From: Alphaproteobacteria bacterium
GTDB taxonomy: Bacteria > Pseudomonadota > Alphaproteobacteria > SHVP01
Direction: 5' to 3'
Assembly (NCBI GenBank): GCA_040216735.1
Contig: JAVJOO010000001.1
Coordinates: 171,978 to 235,977 of the forward strand
Length of the DNA: 64,000 nt
Shown: piece by piece, positions 16,998 through 26,133 of the stretch
How positions within the stretch are numbered: position 1 is the stretch's first letter
How the letters are laid out: each line of letters opens with the position of its first letter
Made by a program: the position numbers and the translations under genes
The notes under the pieces: generated by a model
What the model was told of the DNA's origin: nothing
The model's input: only the letters and a program-made list of their open reading frames with translations
The model's database searches: none

Positions 16998-18737
16998 ATG
17001 GCACGACCCCTCATTCGCCGCCGCTTTGTCCACGTCGGCGATCGCGTGGTTCACTACCGGCGGAGTGGCAAGGGGCCGCCGGTCGTCCTGATCCACCAAT
17101 CCCCCCAATCGTCCGCGGGCCTTATCCCGCTCATCAGCGCCCTATCGACGACGTGCACGGTGTTTGCCTTCGACACACCCGGGTGCGGCGATTCCGACGC
17201 CCTTCCCCGACGCAAACCGGGAATCCGCCACTACGCCGATGCCCTGGCCGCGACGATGGACGCCCTGGACATACCCAAGGCCGCCGTCTTCGGGACCAAG
17301 ACGGGATCGTGCATCGCGCTCGAACTAGCCAACCGATATCCGCAGCGGGTTTCGGGCGTGGTCCTCGACAGTTTGCCGATCTTCACCCGGGCCGAGGTTG
17401 CCGACATGACGCGCATCGTGCGCACGGACGAGGGCGACGAGGCCTACTACCTGATGCCTTTCGCGGCCAAGTGGGATGGCAGCCATTTGATTTCGACATG
17501 GTCCCACGTCCGCGATCACGTCTTCTGGTTTCCCTGGTACAACCGCAAGGCCGCCGCGCGACGCGACATCAACATGCCGCCGCCGACCGCGATGCATGCC
17601 GGGATCATCGACAACTTTCGCGCCGGCGACGACTTGCGCGTCGTGGTCGAGGCTGCATTCCGCTACCGCGCCCGCGCGGCGGTCGAGACTCTCACCGTAC
17701 CGGCCACCTTCAGCGCGCGCGAAGACAGCATGCTGTTTCACTGCCTCGACATGCTGCCCCCTTTGCGCCGTCGCCAGCGAATTGTGCGTTTGGATCGCGA
17801 CATGAAGCGGTACTGGAAGGCGTTGTCGTCGGCGCTGCACGGGTATGCCAAAGGCCGACCGCCCGCGGACTGCTTGCCGACACCAATCCCTGGCCGAACA
17901 ACCCGATTCTTTGCCGACCGGTCCGGCGGTCGCCAAATTCTGGTGCGGCGACGAGGGGCTGAGGGCGACACCCCGCTCGTCATGCTGCACGACGGACCAG
18001 GGTCGTCGCGAAACTTGGCGCCGCTTGTCGCGGCCTTTGCGCCCGGTCGTATCGTCCTGGCGCCCGACCTTCCCGGCAACGGCGACTCCACACCGCTCCC
18101 CATGGCGGCGCCCGAGATAAACGACTACGCCGCCGAAATGGCCCGGTTCCTCCGCGCCCGCGGGCCGGCCCGGATCGACCTCTATGGGCGGGGCAGCGGC
18201 GCCGCAGTGGCATTGAGTATGACCGCGCACTATCCCAAGCTGGTTCGACGGCTTGTTCTCCATGACGTCATGCTCCTGCCTGCGGCGGAACGGCGGGCGA
18301 TCGCGACCGACATGACCCCGTCCATCGCTCCGACATGGGACGGGGCGCATCTCTACCGGACGTGGTTGATGCTCCGCGATGCGTCGATCTATTGGCCGTG
18401 GTATCGGCGCGACCGGCAGGCCATCCGGCGAATCGATTTCGACCTATCGGCGGCGGAACTGCAGGATCGCGTTCTCGACGTATTGAAGGCGTGGCCGACC
18501 TACGGCCTTACTACGCAAGCGATGCTCCGCTATCAGCCGCAAACGGACTTGGCGAAGATTCGCACGCCGGTTCTCGTCGTCTCGCAAACGGGCGACGTCT
18601 TCGCCGCGACAGCCGCGCAGGTTGCACGACTATGCCACGGAGAGAGCGCCAACTGTGCACCGGACCTGTCGGCCCTCGCCGCACAGCTTACCCAGTTCCT
18701 GACGCGGCCCGCCTTGCCGCCGTCGCGCCGCGCGTGA
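16998..18737 (+). CDS. Double-domain alpha/beta-hydrolase-fold protein without nucleophile serines
   Basis: 579 residues made of two alpha/beta-hydrolase domains in tandem (about 1-290 and 300-579). Each has an oxyanion strand (VVLIHQSPQSS near 29-39; LVMLHDGPGSS near 327-337), a DxPGxGDS turn (DTPGCGDSD near 59; DLPGNGDST near 357) and a nucleophile elbow. The elbows read GTKTG (99-103) and GRGSG (397-401), so the serine expected in GxSxG is Lys in the first and Gly in the second. The shared insert WDGSHL...W..WYNR / WDGAHLYRTW...WPWYRRD shows that the halves arose by duplication. It may be non-catalytic or use another residue. It lies in the catabolic operon, 33 bp after the acyl-CoA synthetase. 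Confidence 0.78.
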   Translation: MARPLIRRRFVHVGDRVVHYRRSGKGPPVVLIHQSPQSSAGLIPLISALSTTCTVFAFDTPGCGDSDALPRRKPGIRHYADALAATMDALDIPKAAVFGTKTGSCIALELANRYPQRVSGVVLDSLPIFTRAEVADMTRIVRTDEGDEAYYLMPFAAKWDGSHLISTWSHVRDHVFWFPWYNRKAAARRDINMPPPTAMHAGIIDNFRAGDDLRVVVEAAFRYRARAAVETLTVPATFSAREDSMLFHCLDMLPPLRRRQRIVRLDRDMKRYWKALSSALHGYAKGRPPADCLPTPIPGRTTRFFADRSGGRQILVRRRGAEGDTPLVMLHDGPGSSRNLAPLVAAFAPGRIVLAPDLPGNGDSTPLPMAAPEINDYAAEMARFLRARGPARIDLYGRGSGAAVALSMTAHYPKLVRRLVLHDVMLLPAAERRAIATDMTPSIAPTWDGAHLYRTWLMLRDASIYWPWYRRDRQAIRRIDFDLSAAELQDRVLDVLKAWPTYGLTTQAMLRYQPQTDLAKIRTPVLVVSQTGDVFAATAAQVARLCHGESANCAPDLSALAAQLTQFLTRPALPPSRRA

Positions 18738-18794
18738 CATGATCGGACCAACGAGACGGGCGGCGCTACGGCCCCCGCGCAGAGGGAGCCAGAC

Positions 18795-20393
18795 ATGAGC
18801 GACACCGCCACCGCCACACCGACCGCCAGCGCCCTCGAAGCCCGGCTGCGCCAGGTTCTGGGCAACAACCATGTCCTTACCGACCCCAAGGACCGCCAGT
18901 TCTTTTCCAGCGACGTCTTCCGCGAGGCCGACCCGGCGGCTTTCGTCATCCAGCCCGCTACGCCGGAGGAGTTATCCGCAGCGGCCGCAGCGGCGAGCGC
19001 CGAGGGCTATGCCGTCATCGCGCGCGGCGGCGGGCTCTCCTATACCGACGCCTATTTGCCGGCCAGCACAAAGTCCGTCGTGGTCGACTTGCAGCGTCTC
19101 AACCGGATCGTCGAAATCAATGCCGAGGACATGTACGCCGTCGTCGAGGCTGGCTGCACCTGGCTCCAGGTATTCGACGCGCTCAAGGCGAAGGGACTGC
19201 GCGCGCCCTATTTCGGCGCGCTGTCGGGCATGTATTCGACGGTCGGCGGCGCGATGTCGCAAAACAGCATCTTTTTCGGCTCCGGGCTGCACGGCACCGC
19301 CGCCGACAGTTGCCTCGGCCTCGAAGTGGTCCTCTCGGACGGTCGTATCCTCAAGACCGGCTCGTGGGCCACGCCGTTTAACCCCTCGCCTTTCTTCCGC
19401 AGCTACGGCCCCGACCTCACCGGCCTCTTCCTCGCCGACGCAGGCGCGCTCGGCTTCAAGACCAAGGTCGTGTTGCGCTTGATTCCCTTCCCGACCGAAA
19501 CCCGCTTTCTATCCTTCGCCTTCGACGAGGCCGCCGACGTCACCGCGGCGATGGGCGAAGTCTCGCGCCGCAGCCTCGCCGCCGAATGTTTTGCCTTCGA
19601 CCCCTATCTGCAAGGCCAGCGCCTCAAGCGCGAAGGCCTGCTCACCGACGTCAAACGCCTCGCCAACGTCGCCCGTTCGGGCAAGTCGCTGCTCGACGGC
19701 GTCAAGGGCGCGGCCAAGGTCGCCGCCGGCGGCAGGCGCATGTTCGAGGGCGTCGAATACTCGCTGCACCTGGTGATCGACGGCTATGACAAAAAGACCG
19801 TCGAGACCATGGTCGCCGAGGCCAAGAAGGTCTGCGGCGACCGCAAGGGAAAGGAGATCCAGGCGAGCTTGCCGCAAATCATGCGCGCCACGCCCTTCGT
19901 CCCGCCCAACAGCATGCTCGGACCCGAGGGCCAGCGTTGGGTGCCGATCCATGCCCTGGTGCCCCATTCGCGCGCGGCCACGCTGGTCAAATCCGTGCAC
20001 GACTATTTCGAGGCCCGCCAGGAACTGGTCGATCGCCACGGCATCGAATGGGGCTACCTGATGTGCGCGGTCGCCCAGCAGACCTTCCTCATGGAACCGG
20101 TGTTCTTCTGGGAGGACGCCCGGCACGCCTATCACGACCGCTATCTCGGCAAGGACTACATCGGCAAGCTCAAGACCTTCCCCGCCGACGAAGCGGCCCG
20201 CGCCGCCGTGACCGAGTTGCGTAGCGGCCTCGCCGACCTGTTCAAGGAATTCGGCGCGGTGCATTTCCAGATCGGCAAGGCCTATCGCTACCGCGAAGGC
20301 CGCAACCCCGACACCTATGCTTTGCTCGAAGCGATCAAAAACTACGTCGATCCGGCGCGCATGATGAACCCAGGCGCGCTCGGGCTCGACTAG
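18795..20393 (+). CDS. FAD-binding (PCMH-type) oxidase/dehydrogenase
   Basis: 532 residues. An FAD-binding PCMH domain occupies roughly residues 50-230, with ARGGGLSYTDAYLP near 77 (pyrophosphate loop) and GALSGMYSTVGGAMSQNSIFFGSGLHGT near 142. The C-terminal cap ends with YVDPARMMNPGALGLD, typical of the glycolate oxidase GlcD / vanillyl-alcohol oxidase superfamily. It would oxidise a hydroxy-acid or phenolic substrate with a flavin. No His or Cys for covalent FAD attachment was identified with confidence. It sits between the double hydrolase and an MFS transporter. Confidence 0.85.
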   Translation: MSDTATATPTASALEARLRQVLGNNHVLTDPKDRQFFSSDVFREADPAAFVIQPATPEELSAAAAAASAEGYAVIARGGGLSYTDAYLPASTKSVVVDLQRLNRIVEINAEDMYAVVEAGCTWLQVFDALKAKGLRAPYFGALSGMYSTVGGAMSQNSIFFGSGLHGTAADSCLGLEVVLSDGRILKTGSWATPFNPSPFFRSYGPDLTGLFLADAGALGFKTKVVLRLIPFPTETRFLSFAFDEAADVTAAMGEVSRRSLAAECFAFDPYLQGQRLKREGLLTDVKRLANVARSGKSLLDGVKGAAKVAAGGRRMFEGVEYSLHLVIDGYDKKTVETMVAEAKKVCGDRKGKEIQASLPQIMRATPFVPPNSMLGPEGQRWVPIHALVPHSRAATLVKSVHDYFEARQELVDRHGIEWGYLMCAVAQQTFLMEPVFFWEDARHAYHDRYLGKDYIGKLKTFPADEAARAAVTELRSGLADLFKEFGAVHFQIGKAYRYREGRNPDTYALLEAIKNYVDPARMMNPGALGLD

Positions 20394-20443
20394 GGACACC
20401 GCCACCGACACGGGCCCCGCGCGCCGCCCTAGGACCAGCCTTG

Positions 20444-21718
20444 ATGACGCCTCCCGCACCGCCGTCCCATTTGCGCCGCGCGGTCCCGATCATCGCCGGG
20501 CTGTGCGCGGTCTATATCCTGGCGCACTTCTACCGCGTATCGACCGGCGTCATCGCGCCCGACATCATGGCCGAAACCGGCATCGGTGCCGAGGCGATGG
20601 GCGCGCTGTCGGGTGCCTTCTTCTTCGCCTTCGCGCTGTTTCAGATTCCGGTCGGCATCCTGCTCGACCGCTACGGCCCGCGCCTGGTGGTGCCCTTGCT
20701 GCTGATCCTCGCGGTCGCCGGGGCGCTCGTCTTCGCACTGTCCGACACGGCCTTCGGCCTCACCCTGGGGCGCACGCTAATGGGCATGGGCACGGCCAGC
20801 ATCCTGATGGGCTCGCTGGTCGTCGCCACCCGCTGGTTCCCGCCCGACCGCTTCGCCGCCGTCGCCTCGTTCTTCGTCGCGATGGGCACGCTGGGCGCGT
20901 TGCTGGCGACCACGCCGCTCGCGGCGGTGTCCGAAATCGCGGGCTGGCGCGGGGCGTTCATCATCATGGCCGCCGTCACCCTGGTCTTCGGAATCGTCGC
21001 CCTGATCGTGGTGCGCGACGCGCCGCCCGGCCACCCCTACTACCGTCGCAGCCCCGAAAGCCTGCGCCAAGTCGCGCGCGGCCTGGGAGAAGTGCTGCGC
21101 AATCCGCAACTCAAGTTCATCGTCTCGATCAATTCGGTCGGCTACGCCGCCGTGCTCGCGATCACCGCTCTATGGGGCGGCCCCTACCTCGCGCAGGTCT
21201 ACGGGTTGGAGCCGGTGGCGCGCGGCAATGTGTTGTTGCTGATGACGCTCGGCCAGGTCCTCGGTCACTTGACCTACGGGCGGCTCGACCGAATCCTCGA
21301 CACCCGCAAAGGCCTGATCGTGTTCGGCGCCGGCGCATCGATCACCATCCTGCTGATCCTAGCCCTATCACCGGCACTCCCGCTGTGGGGTGTCGCGGCG
21401 ATCTTCGTCGCCTTCGGCTTCATCAGCGGCTACACCGTCATCATCACCACCCACGGCCGCGCAATCTTCCCCGAACGCCTGGTCGGGCGCGGCATGACCA
21501 CCAACAACACCTCGGTGTTCCTCGGTGCAGCCGTGGTGCAGTGGGCAACCGGGATCATCATCGGCCTTTTCGTCACCGAAGCCGGCGAAACGCCCGAGGT
21601 TGCCTATCGGGTGATGTTCGGCTTCCTCGCCGCCCTGCAAATCGTCGCCCTCGCGGTCTACAGCCGCGCCCAAGACGTCAAACCCAGCGAAGACGCAGCC
21701 CGCCAAGCCAAGGATTGA
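20444..21718 (+). CDS. Major facilitator superfamily transporter
   Basis: 424 residues from ATG 20444; a TTG directly before it is in frame but AGGA at 20431 favours the ATG. About 12 hydrophobic segments, with an MFS motif-A-like loop GILLDRYGPRLV after TM2. Related sequences import organic acids or similar anions. As last gene of the catabolic operon it is likely the importer of the pathway substrate. The gene ends 122 bp before the next small gene. Confidence 0.9.
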   Translation: MTPPAPPSHLRRAVPIIAGLCAVYILAHFYRVSTGVIAPDIMAETGIGAEAMGALSGAFFFAFALFQIPVGILLDRYGPRLVVPLLLILAVAGALVFALSDTAFGLTLGRTLMGMGTASILMGSLVVATRWFPPDRFAAVASFFVAMGTLGALLATTPLAAVSEIAGWRGAFIIMAAVTLVFGIVALIVVRDAPPGHPYYRRSPESLRQVARGLGEVLRNPQLKFIVSINSVGYAAVLAITALWGGPYLAQVYGLEPVARGNVLLLMTLGQVLGHLTYGRLDRILDTRKGLIVFGAGASITILLILALSPALPLWGVAAIFVAFGFISGYTVIITTHGRAIFPERLVGRGMTTNNTSVFLGAAVVQWATGIIIGLFVTEAGETPEVAYRVMFGFLAALQIVALAVYSRAQDVKPSEDAARQAKD

Positions 21719-21840
21719 AGCCAGGCCGGGCCGCCGTTAACCCGTTTACCATTCCTTAAGGGCCCCAGGCCTACCCTCATCCTCGCTAGAACGGGTTTGC
21801 GGAATTCTTCCGTGTCCTGCTCACAACGAGGTTGGTTTCG

Positions 21841-22086
21841 ATGGAAAGCATACCTGCCCTTGAGTTGGCCGCTGCGATGCTGAAGCAGGCATCGCAACCT
21901 GGCGGTTTCGAGGCCGCTTCCAAGGCGGGTACGCATCTTCGTGAAACGGCCGACCATTTGGCGTCGCAAAATCTTCACCGGACCGCCCGGACCGCAGAGC
22001 AAAATGCCGAGCGATCCTTCGGCGGTTCCAGCGAAGAACGACATGTGCCGCTGGGTTTAGGCCGTTACGTCGACCTGACCGTTTGA
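21841..22086 (+). CDS. Small orphan protein
   Basis: 81 residues from ATG 21841: a helical, Ala/Gln/Arg-rich N-terminal part followed by a glycine-rich end finishing in LGRYVDLTV. No family recognised. It has no partner gene and is followed after 27 bp by a strong terminator, so it is probably a monocistronic transcript. The upstream gap (21719-21840) holds an AT-richer stretch with the palindrome CCTTAAGG at 21754-21761. Slight resemblance to small motility-associated proteins was considered but is too weak to name. Confidence 0.5.
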   Translation: MESIPALELAAAMLKQASQPGGFEAASKAGTHLRETADHLASQNLHRTARTAEQNAERSFGGSSEERHVPLGLGRYVDLTV

Positions 22087-22113
22087 ACCTCTCTTCTACT
22101 CATCCCCTCCTCG

Positions 22114-22147
22114 GGCGTCGCTCTTACTCAGAGCGGCGCCTTTTTTC
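22114..22147 (+). terminator. Rho-independent terminator
   Basis: Stem GGCGTCGCTCT / AGAGCGGCGCC (22114-22124 and 22130-22140, one G-U pair) with a 5-base loop, followed by six T residues. It closes the small orphan gene at 21841-22086. Confidence 0.85.
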
Positions 22148-22226
22148 TTCCCCATCGCCGTCTGCTAGAGGGTAGATTCCTTCTGGGTCAGCGGATGTGC
22201 GGTATCCGAAGGGGAATGACTGCCTT

Positions 22227-23861
22227 ATGGACGAACAGGTCCGGCGGGCCACGGTCGAACTTGGCCGGGCGGAACTTTTAGAAAAACTGATCGACATCGG
22301 CACGGCGCTGTCTGCGGAGCGCAACCGCGACCGGCTGTTCGAACGCATCCTGATCGAAGCCATGCGGTTTTGCGGCGCCGACGGCGGTACGCTCTACCTG
22401 CGCAACAAGGCCGACGAACTCGACTTCGCGATCGTCCGCACCACCTCGCTCGGCACCGCCATCGGCGGGTCGACCGGGATCAAGGCGCCCTTTGCAGCGA
22501 TCCCTCTGAAGGACGCCGCGGGCCGCGAGAACCACGCGACGGTCGTCAGCCACGTCGCGTTGACCGGACGGACGATGAACATTCCCGATATCGCCCGGGC
22601 GACAACCTTCGACTTTAGCGGCACCCGCGCCTTCGACGAGGCCAACGGCTACCGCTCGACCTCGTTCCTGACACTGCCCCTGAAGGACAGCCGGGCCGAC
22701 GTGATCGGCGTCCTCCAACTGATCAACGCGCAGGACGCGCGCGGCGACGTCGTGGCTTTCCCGGCCTCCATCGAACCCTTGGCCGAGGCGCTTGCCTCCC
22801 AGGCCGCGGTCGCGCTCGAAAACCGTTTGCTGCTCGAAGCCCAGCGCCGTCTCCTGGATTCCTTCATTCGTCTGATCGCCGCCGCGATCGACGCGAAATC
22901 GCCGTTCACCGGCGAGCACTGCCAGCGGGTCCCGGCGATCATGAATATGTTCGCCGACGCCGCCTGCGCCGCCAACGACGGCCCCTTCGCCGACTTCGCC
23001 CTCGACGAAGACGAGCGCTACGAGTTGCACATCGCCGCGTGGCTCCACGATTGCGGCAAGGTCGCGGTGCCCGAATACGTCGTCGACAAGGCGACCAAGC
23101 TGCACACCCTTTACGACCGGATCGAGACGGTCCGCCTGCGCTTCGAAATCCTCAAACGCGACGCCGAAATCGCCTTCCTCAAACGCGTCACCCCGGGCGA
23201 AGACGAGGCCACCCAACGCGCCGCGTTCGAACGCGAGATCGACAGCATCGAAGACGACTTCCGTGTCGTCCTCCAATCCAATCTCGGCGTCGAGGACATG
23301 CCCGACGAGGACGTCGCGCGCATTCACGCCATCGCCGAAAACCGAGTGTGGACCGATGCCAACGGTGAACGTCGCTCGGTGCTGACCGAAAACGAGGTGC
23401 GCAACCTCACCATCCGACGGGGAAACCTGCTCCCCGAAGAACGCGACATGATCAACAACCATATCGTCGTCACCATCGATATGCTGCAGCACCTGCCGTT
23501 CCCGGCGGAACTGGCGCGGGTGCCCGAATACGCCGGTGGCCACCACGAACGCATGGACGGCAAGGGCTACCCGCGCGGGCTCACCCGCGACGACATGTCG
23601 GTGCCCGCCCGGATGATGGCTATCGCCGATATCTTCGAAGCCCTGACCTCGCCCGACCGGCCCTACAAGCAGGCCAAGAAACTCAGCGAGACGATGGAAA
23701 TCATGGTGGGCATGGTCAACAACAACCATATCGACCCCGATCTTTTCCGCCTGTTCGTCGACTCAGGCGTACACCGCCGGTTTGCCGAGTCCTTCCTTGA
23801 ACCCTGGCAGGCCGATTTGCCCGCGGTCGACGCCGTTCTGGCGCGCTTCACCAGCCCCTGA
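22227..23861 (+). CDS. GAF-domain HD-GYP cyclic-di-GMP phosphodiesterase with large insertion
   Basis: 544 residues from ATG 22227 (MDEQVRRATV); GTG 22197 is an alternative. The N-terminal GAF domain spans about residues 15-200 (ending ASQAAVALENRLL). The HD-GYP domain has intact metal and signature motifs: HDCGK at 274-278 and HHERMDGKGYP at 439-449. Between them lies an insert of about 105 residues (294-400, from HTLYDRIETVRLRFEIL to TIRRGN) absent from ordinary HD-GYP domains. It should hydrolyse c-di-GMP in response to a ligand or redox state sensed by GAF. No membrane segment. It is the catalytically complete counterpart of the degenerate HD-GYP protein at 54607-56781. Confidence 0.9.
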   Translation: MDEQVRRATVELGRAELLEKLIDIGTALSAERNRDRLFERILIEAMRFCGADGGTLYLRNKADELDFAIVRTTSLGTAIGGSTGIKAPFAAIPLKDAAGRENHATVVSHVALTGRTMNIPDIARATTFDFSGTRAFDEANGYRSTSFLTLPLKDSRADVIGVLQLINAQDARGDVVAFPASIEPLAEALASQAAVALENRLLLEAQRRLLDSFIRLIAAAIDAKSPFTGEHCQRVPAIMNMFADAACAANDGPFADFALDEDERYELHIAAWLHDCGKVAVPEYVVDKATKLHTLYDRIETVRLRFEILKRDAEIAFLKRVTPGEDEATQRAAFEREIDSIEDDFRVVLQSNLGVEDMPDEDVARIHAIAENRVWTDANGERRSVLTENEVRNLTIRRGNLLPEERDMINNHIVVTIDMLQHLPFPAELARVPEYAGGHHERMDGKGYPRGLTRDDMSVPARMMAIADIFEALTSPDRPYKQAKKLSETMEIMVGMVNNNHIDPDLFRLFVDSGVHRRFAESFLEPWQADLPAVDAVLARFTSP

Positions 23862-23893
23862 ATCCGCCTTCCGGCACAACAATGTGACGGGAC

Positions 23894-23926
23894 GTGAGGT
23901 GGGTGAACGGGACGAACCCCCCTCAC
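23894..23926. promoter_or_regulatory. Hairpin between HD-GYP gene and ScsB-like gene
   Basis: Imperfect inverted repeat GTGAGGTGGGT (23894-23904) / ACCCCCCTCAC (23916-23926), one mismatch, 11-base loop, not followed by a T tract. It could attenuate read-through or sit in the leader of the 23945 gene. The sequence CATATAAATAAG just before that gene is AT-rich. Confidence 0.35.
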
Positions 23927-23944
23927 CTCCCATATAAATAAGTC

Positions 23945-26122
23945 ATGCTTTTCCGCCTTTGCGCCTGCGCCCGCCCCCTCGCCGCCGCCCTCGCGGTTGC
24001 CGGCCTTGCCGCCGTGCTTTCCCCGCCCGCGGCCTTAGCCCAAAGCCAAAGCCAAGCCCAACCCCAAGACCAGACAGCGGCCTCCCCATGGATCGACTAC
24101 GGGCAGGGCCGCGCCCGCTTGGTGTCGGCCACCGAAAATGCGGCGGGCGACCTCGTTCTCGGACTCCAATACGCAATCGCACCAGGCTGGGAGATCTACT
24201 GGCGCTCGCCCGGCGAGGCCGGGTTCCCGACGACGATCGTGTGGGCCGGTTCGGATAACCTCACCGATGCAGCCCTGCAGTGGCCCCGGCCCGAGCGCTT
24301 CGAAATCTTCGAACTGGAAACCTTCGGCTACAAAAACGAAGTCGTGTTGCCGATCGCCGCGCGTCAGGTACAGCCCGGTGCGCCGGTCGCGGTTCGGGCC
24401 GAGGTCAACTTCCTGACCTGCGAAGAGATTTGCGTCCCCCACACCCTGAACATGGCGCTCGACCTGCCCGCGATGGGCGGCGACGGGCCGGTCATTTCGG
24501 CCCATGCGCCGCTGATCAACACCTACCGCTCGCGCATCCCGCCGCGCGACGGCGGCCTTGGCCTCACCGTCGAACGGGCCGAGATCGTCGGCGTTGGCGA
24601 GCGCCAGTTCCTCCAGGTCGTCGCCCGTTCCGAAACGCCCTTCGCCGCGCCGGATGTCTATGTCGAGGCGCACCCCGCCTATGTCTTCGCCAAACCGAAC
24701 GTGCGCTTGACCGACGACGGCCGGCGCGCGGTACTACAAACCGGGATTTCGCAAACCGCCCTGGCGCGCGACGGCGCACCGCCGCTGCTGGGCAGTGCTC
24801 TCACCCTCACCCTTGTCGACGGCCCCCAGGCTGTCGAACGCACCCTGACCGCGACGCTGGGCCAGGGCGAAACCACAACCTTCCTGCCGCTTATCGCCGT
24901 CCTCGGCCTCGCACTGCTGGGCGGCCTGATACTCAACGTGATGCCCTGCGTTCTGCCTGTCCTCTCAATCAAGCTGCTCGGCGCGGTCAGCCACGGCGGC
25001 GGCGATCCGGGCCCGGTCCGGCGCAGTTTCCTCGCCTCGGCTGCGGGGATCGTGTTCGCCTTCCTCGTCCTCGCCGGCGTCCTCGTCGGCCTGCGCCTCG
25101 GCGGCGCTGCAATCGGCTGGGGTATTCAGTTCCAGCAACCGCTGTTCATCGTCGTGATGACCGTCGTCGTCACGCTCTTTGCCGCCAACATGTGGGGCCT
25201 GTTCACCCTGCGCCTGCCGGCTTGGATCGGCGGCGCGGTCGGGCGGCCCCCGGCCAACCCCCATGGGATCGGCAGCTCGTTCGCCAGCGGGATGTTCGCG
25301 ACCGTCCTGGCAACGCCCTGCTCGGCGCCCTTCCTCGGCACCGCCGTCGGCTTCGCCCTGGCCCGCGGCCCAGCCGAGATCGCCGCGATCTTCCTCGCCC
25401 TGGGCGTCGGTATGGCCGCGCCCTTCCTGCTGGTCGCCGCCCTCCCGCGGCTCGCGACCAAATTGCCCCGTCCGGGCCGCTGGATGACGATCGTCAAGAC
25501 TATCCTCGGGCTCGCCCTCATCGGCACGGCGCTGTGGTTGCTCTCGATCCTCGCCTTCCAGGTCAATCCGGCCAGCGCCTATTTCCTCGCCGCCCTGATG
25601 GCGCTCGCCGTCGCTATTTTATTTGTGCGCGCCAGGTTGCCCGCCGCGCTCCGCCCCGCCGCCGTGGCCGCGGTCGTGGTCCTGTCGCTACTGTCTGTCG
25701 CGGCACCGCAGGTCGGCAACGCGGTGGCGCAGGCCGACCAAGACAACGACGAAGTTTGGCAGGCCTTCGATCCGGCGGCGATCCCAACGCTCGTGGCCGA
25801 CGGCAAGACCGTTTTCGTCGATGTCACCGCCGAGTGGTGTATCACCTGCCTCGTCAACAAGCGCCTCGTCCTCGACCGGGGCACCGCCCGCGACCTCCTC
25901 AACGATCCCGACGTCGTGGCGATGCGCGCGGACTGGACTAACCCGGACGACGGCATCGCGCGCTACCTCGCCAGCTTCAATCGCTTCGGTATTCCCTTCA
26001 ACGTGGTCTACGGCCCGGTCGCCCCGAACGGCCTGACCCTGCCCGAGGTCTTGCAAGAAAGCGTCGTCATTGAGACATTCCTCCAGGCCTCGGGGCGCAA
26101 CGTTCTGGCCGGCGGCTCGTAG
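23945..26122 (+). CDS. ScsB/DsbD-family transmembrane disulfide reductase
   Basis: 725 residues. Signal peptide at about 1-32 (ending ALAQSQ). The periplasmic N-terminal DsbD-alpha-like domain has the Cys pair in LTCEEICVPHTLN near residue 160. A membrane core of about eight segments (about 315-600) carries the electron-relay cysteines in NVMPCVLPVLSIK near residue 338 and TPCSAPFLG near 459. The C-terminal thioredoxin domain has WCITC at Cys 632/635. Proteins of this type carry reducing power from cytoplasmic thioredoxin to periplasmic partners. It is followed after 11 bp by a TlpA-like gene, which may be one of its clients. Confidence 0.87.
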   Translation: MLFRLCACARPLAAALAVAGLAAVLSPPAALAQSQSQAQPQDQTAASPWIDYGQGRARLVSATENAAGDLVLGLQYAIAPGWEIYWRSPGEAGFPTTIVWAGSDNLTDAALQWPRPERFEIFELETFGYKNEVVLPIAARQVQPGAPVAVRAEVNFLTCEEICVPHTLNMALDLPAMGGDGPVISAHAPLINTYRSRIPPRDGGLGLTVERAEIVGVGERQFLQVVARSETPFAAPDVYVEAHPAYVFAKPNVRLTDDGRRAVLQTGISQTALARDGAPPLLGSALTLTLVDGPQAVERTLTATLGQGETTTFLPLIAVLGLALLGGLILNVMPCVLPVLSIKLLGAVSHGGGDPGPVRRSFLASAAGIVFAFLVLAGVLVGLRLGGAAIGWGIQFQQPLFIVVMTVVVTLFAANMWGLFTLRLPAWIGGAVGRPPANPHGIGSSFASGMFATVLATPCSAPFLGTAVGFALARGPAEIAAIFLALGVGMAAPFLLVAALPRLATKLPRPGRWMTIVKTILGLALIGTALWLLSILAFQVNPASAYFLAALMALAVAILFVRARLPAALRPAAVAAVVVLSLLSVAAPQVGNAVAQADQDNDEVWQAFDPAAIPTLVADGKTVFVDVTAEWCITCLVNKRLVLDRGTARDLLNDPDVVAMRADWTNPDDGIARYLASFNRFGIPFNVVYGPVAPNGLTLPEVLQESVVIETFLQASGRNVLAGGS

Positions 26123-26133
26123 GAGGACCGACG

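Noticed and set aside
21737..21761. Possible CtrA site (TTAACC / TTAA elements) before the small orphan gene
   Set aside because: Spacing does not match TTAA-N7-TTAA, and only partial half-sites are present.
22278..23729. 483-residue antisense frame over the HD-GYP gene
   Set aside because: Shadow of the coding strand; the plus strand carries clear GAF and HD-GYP motifs.
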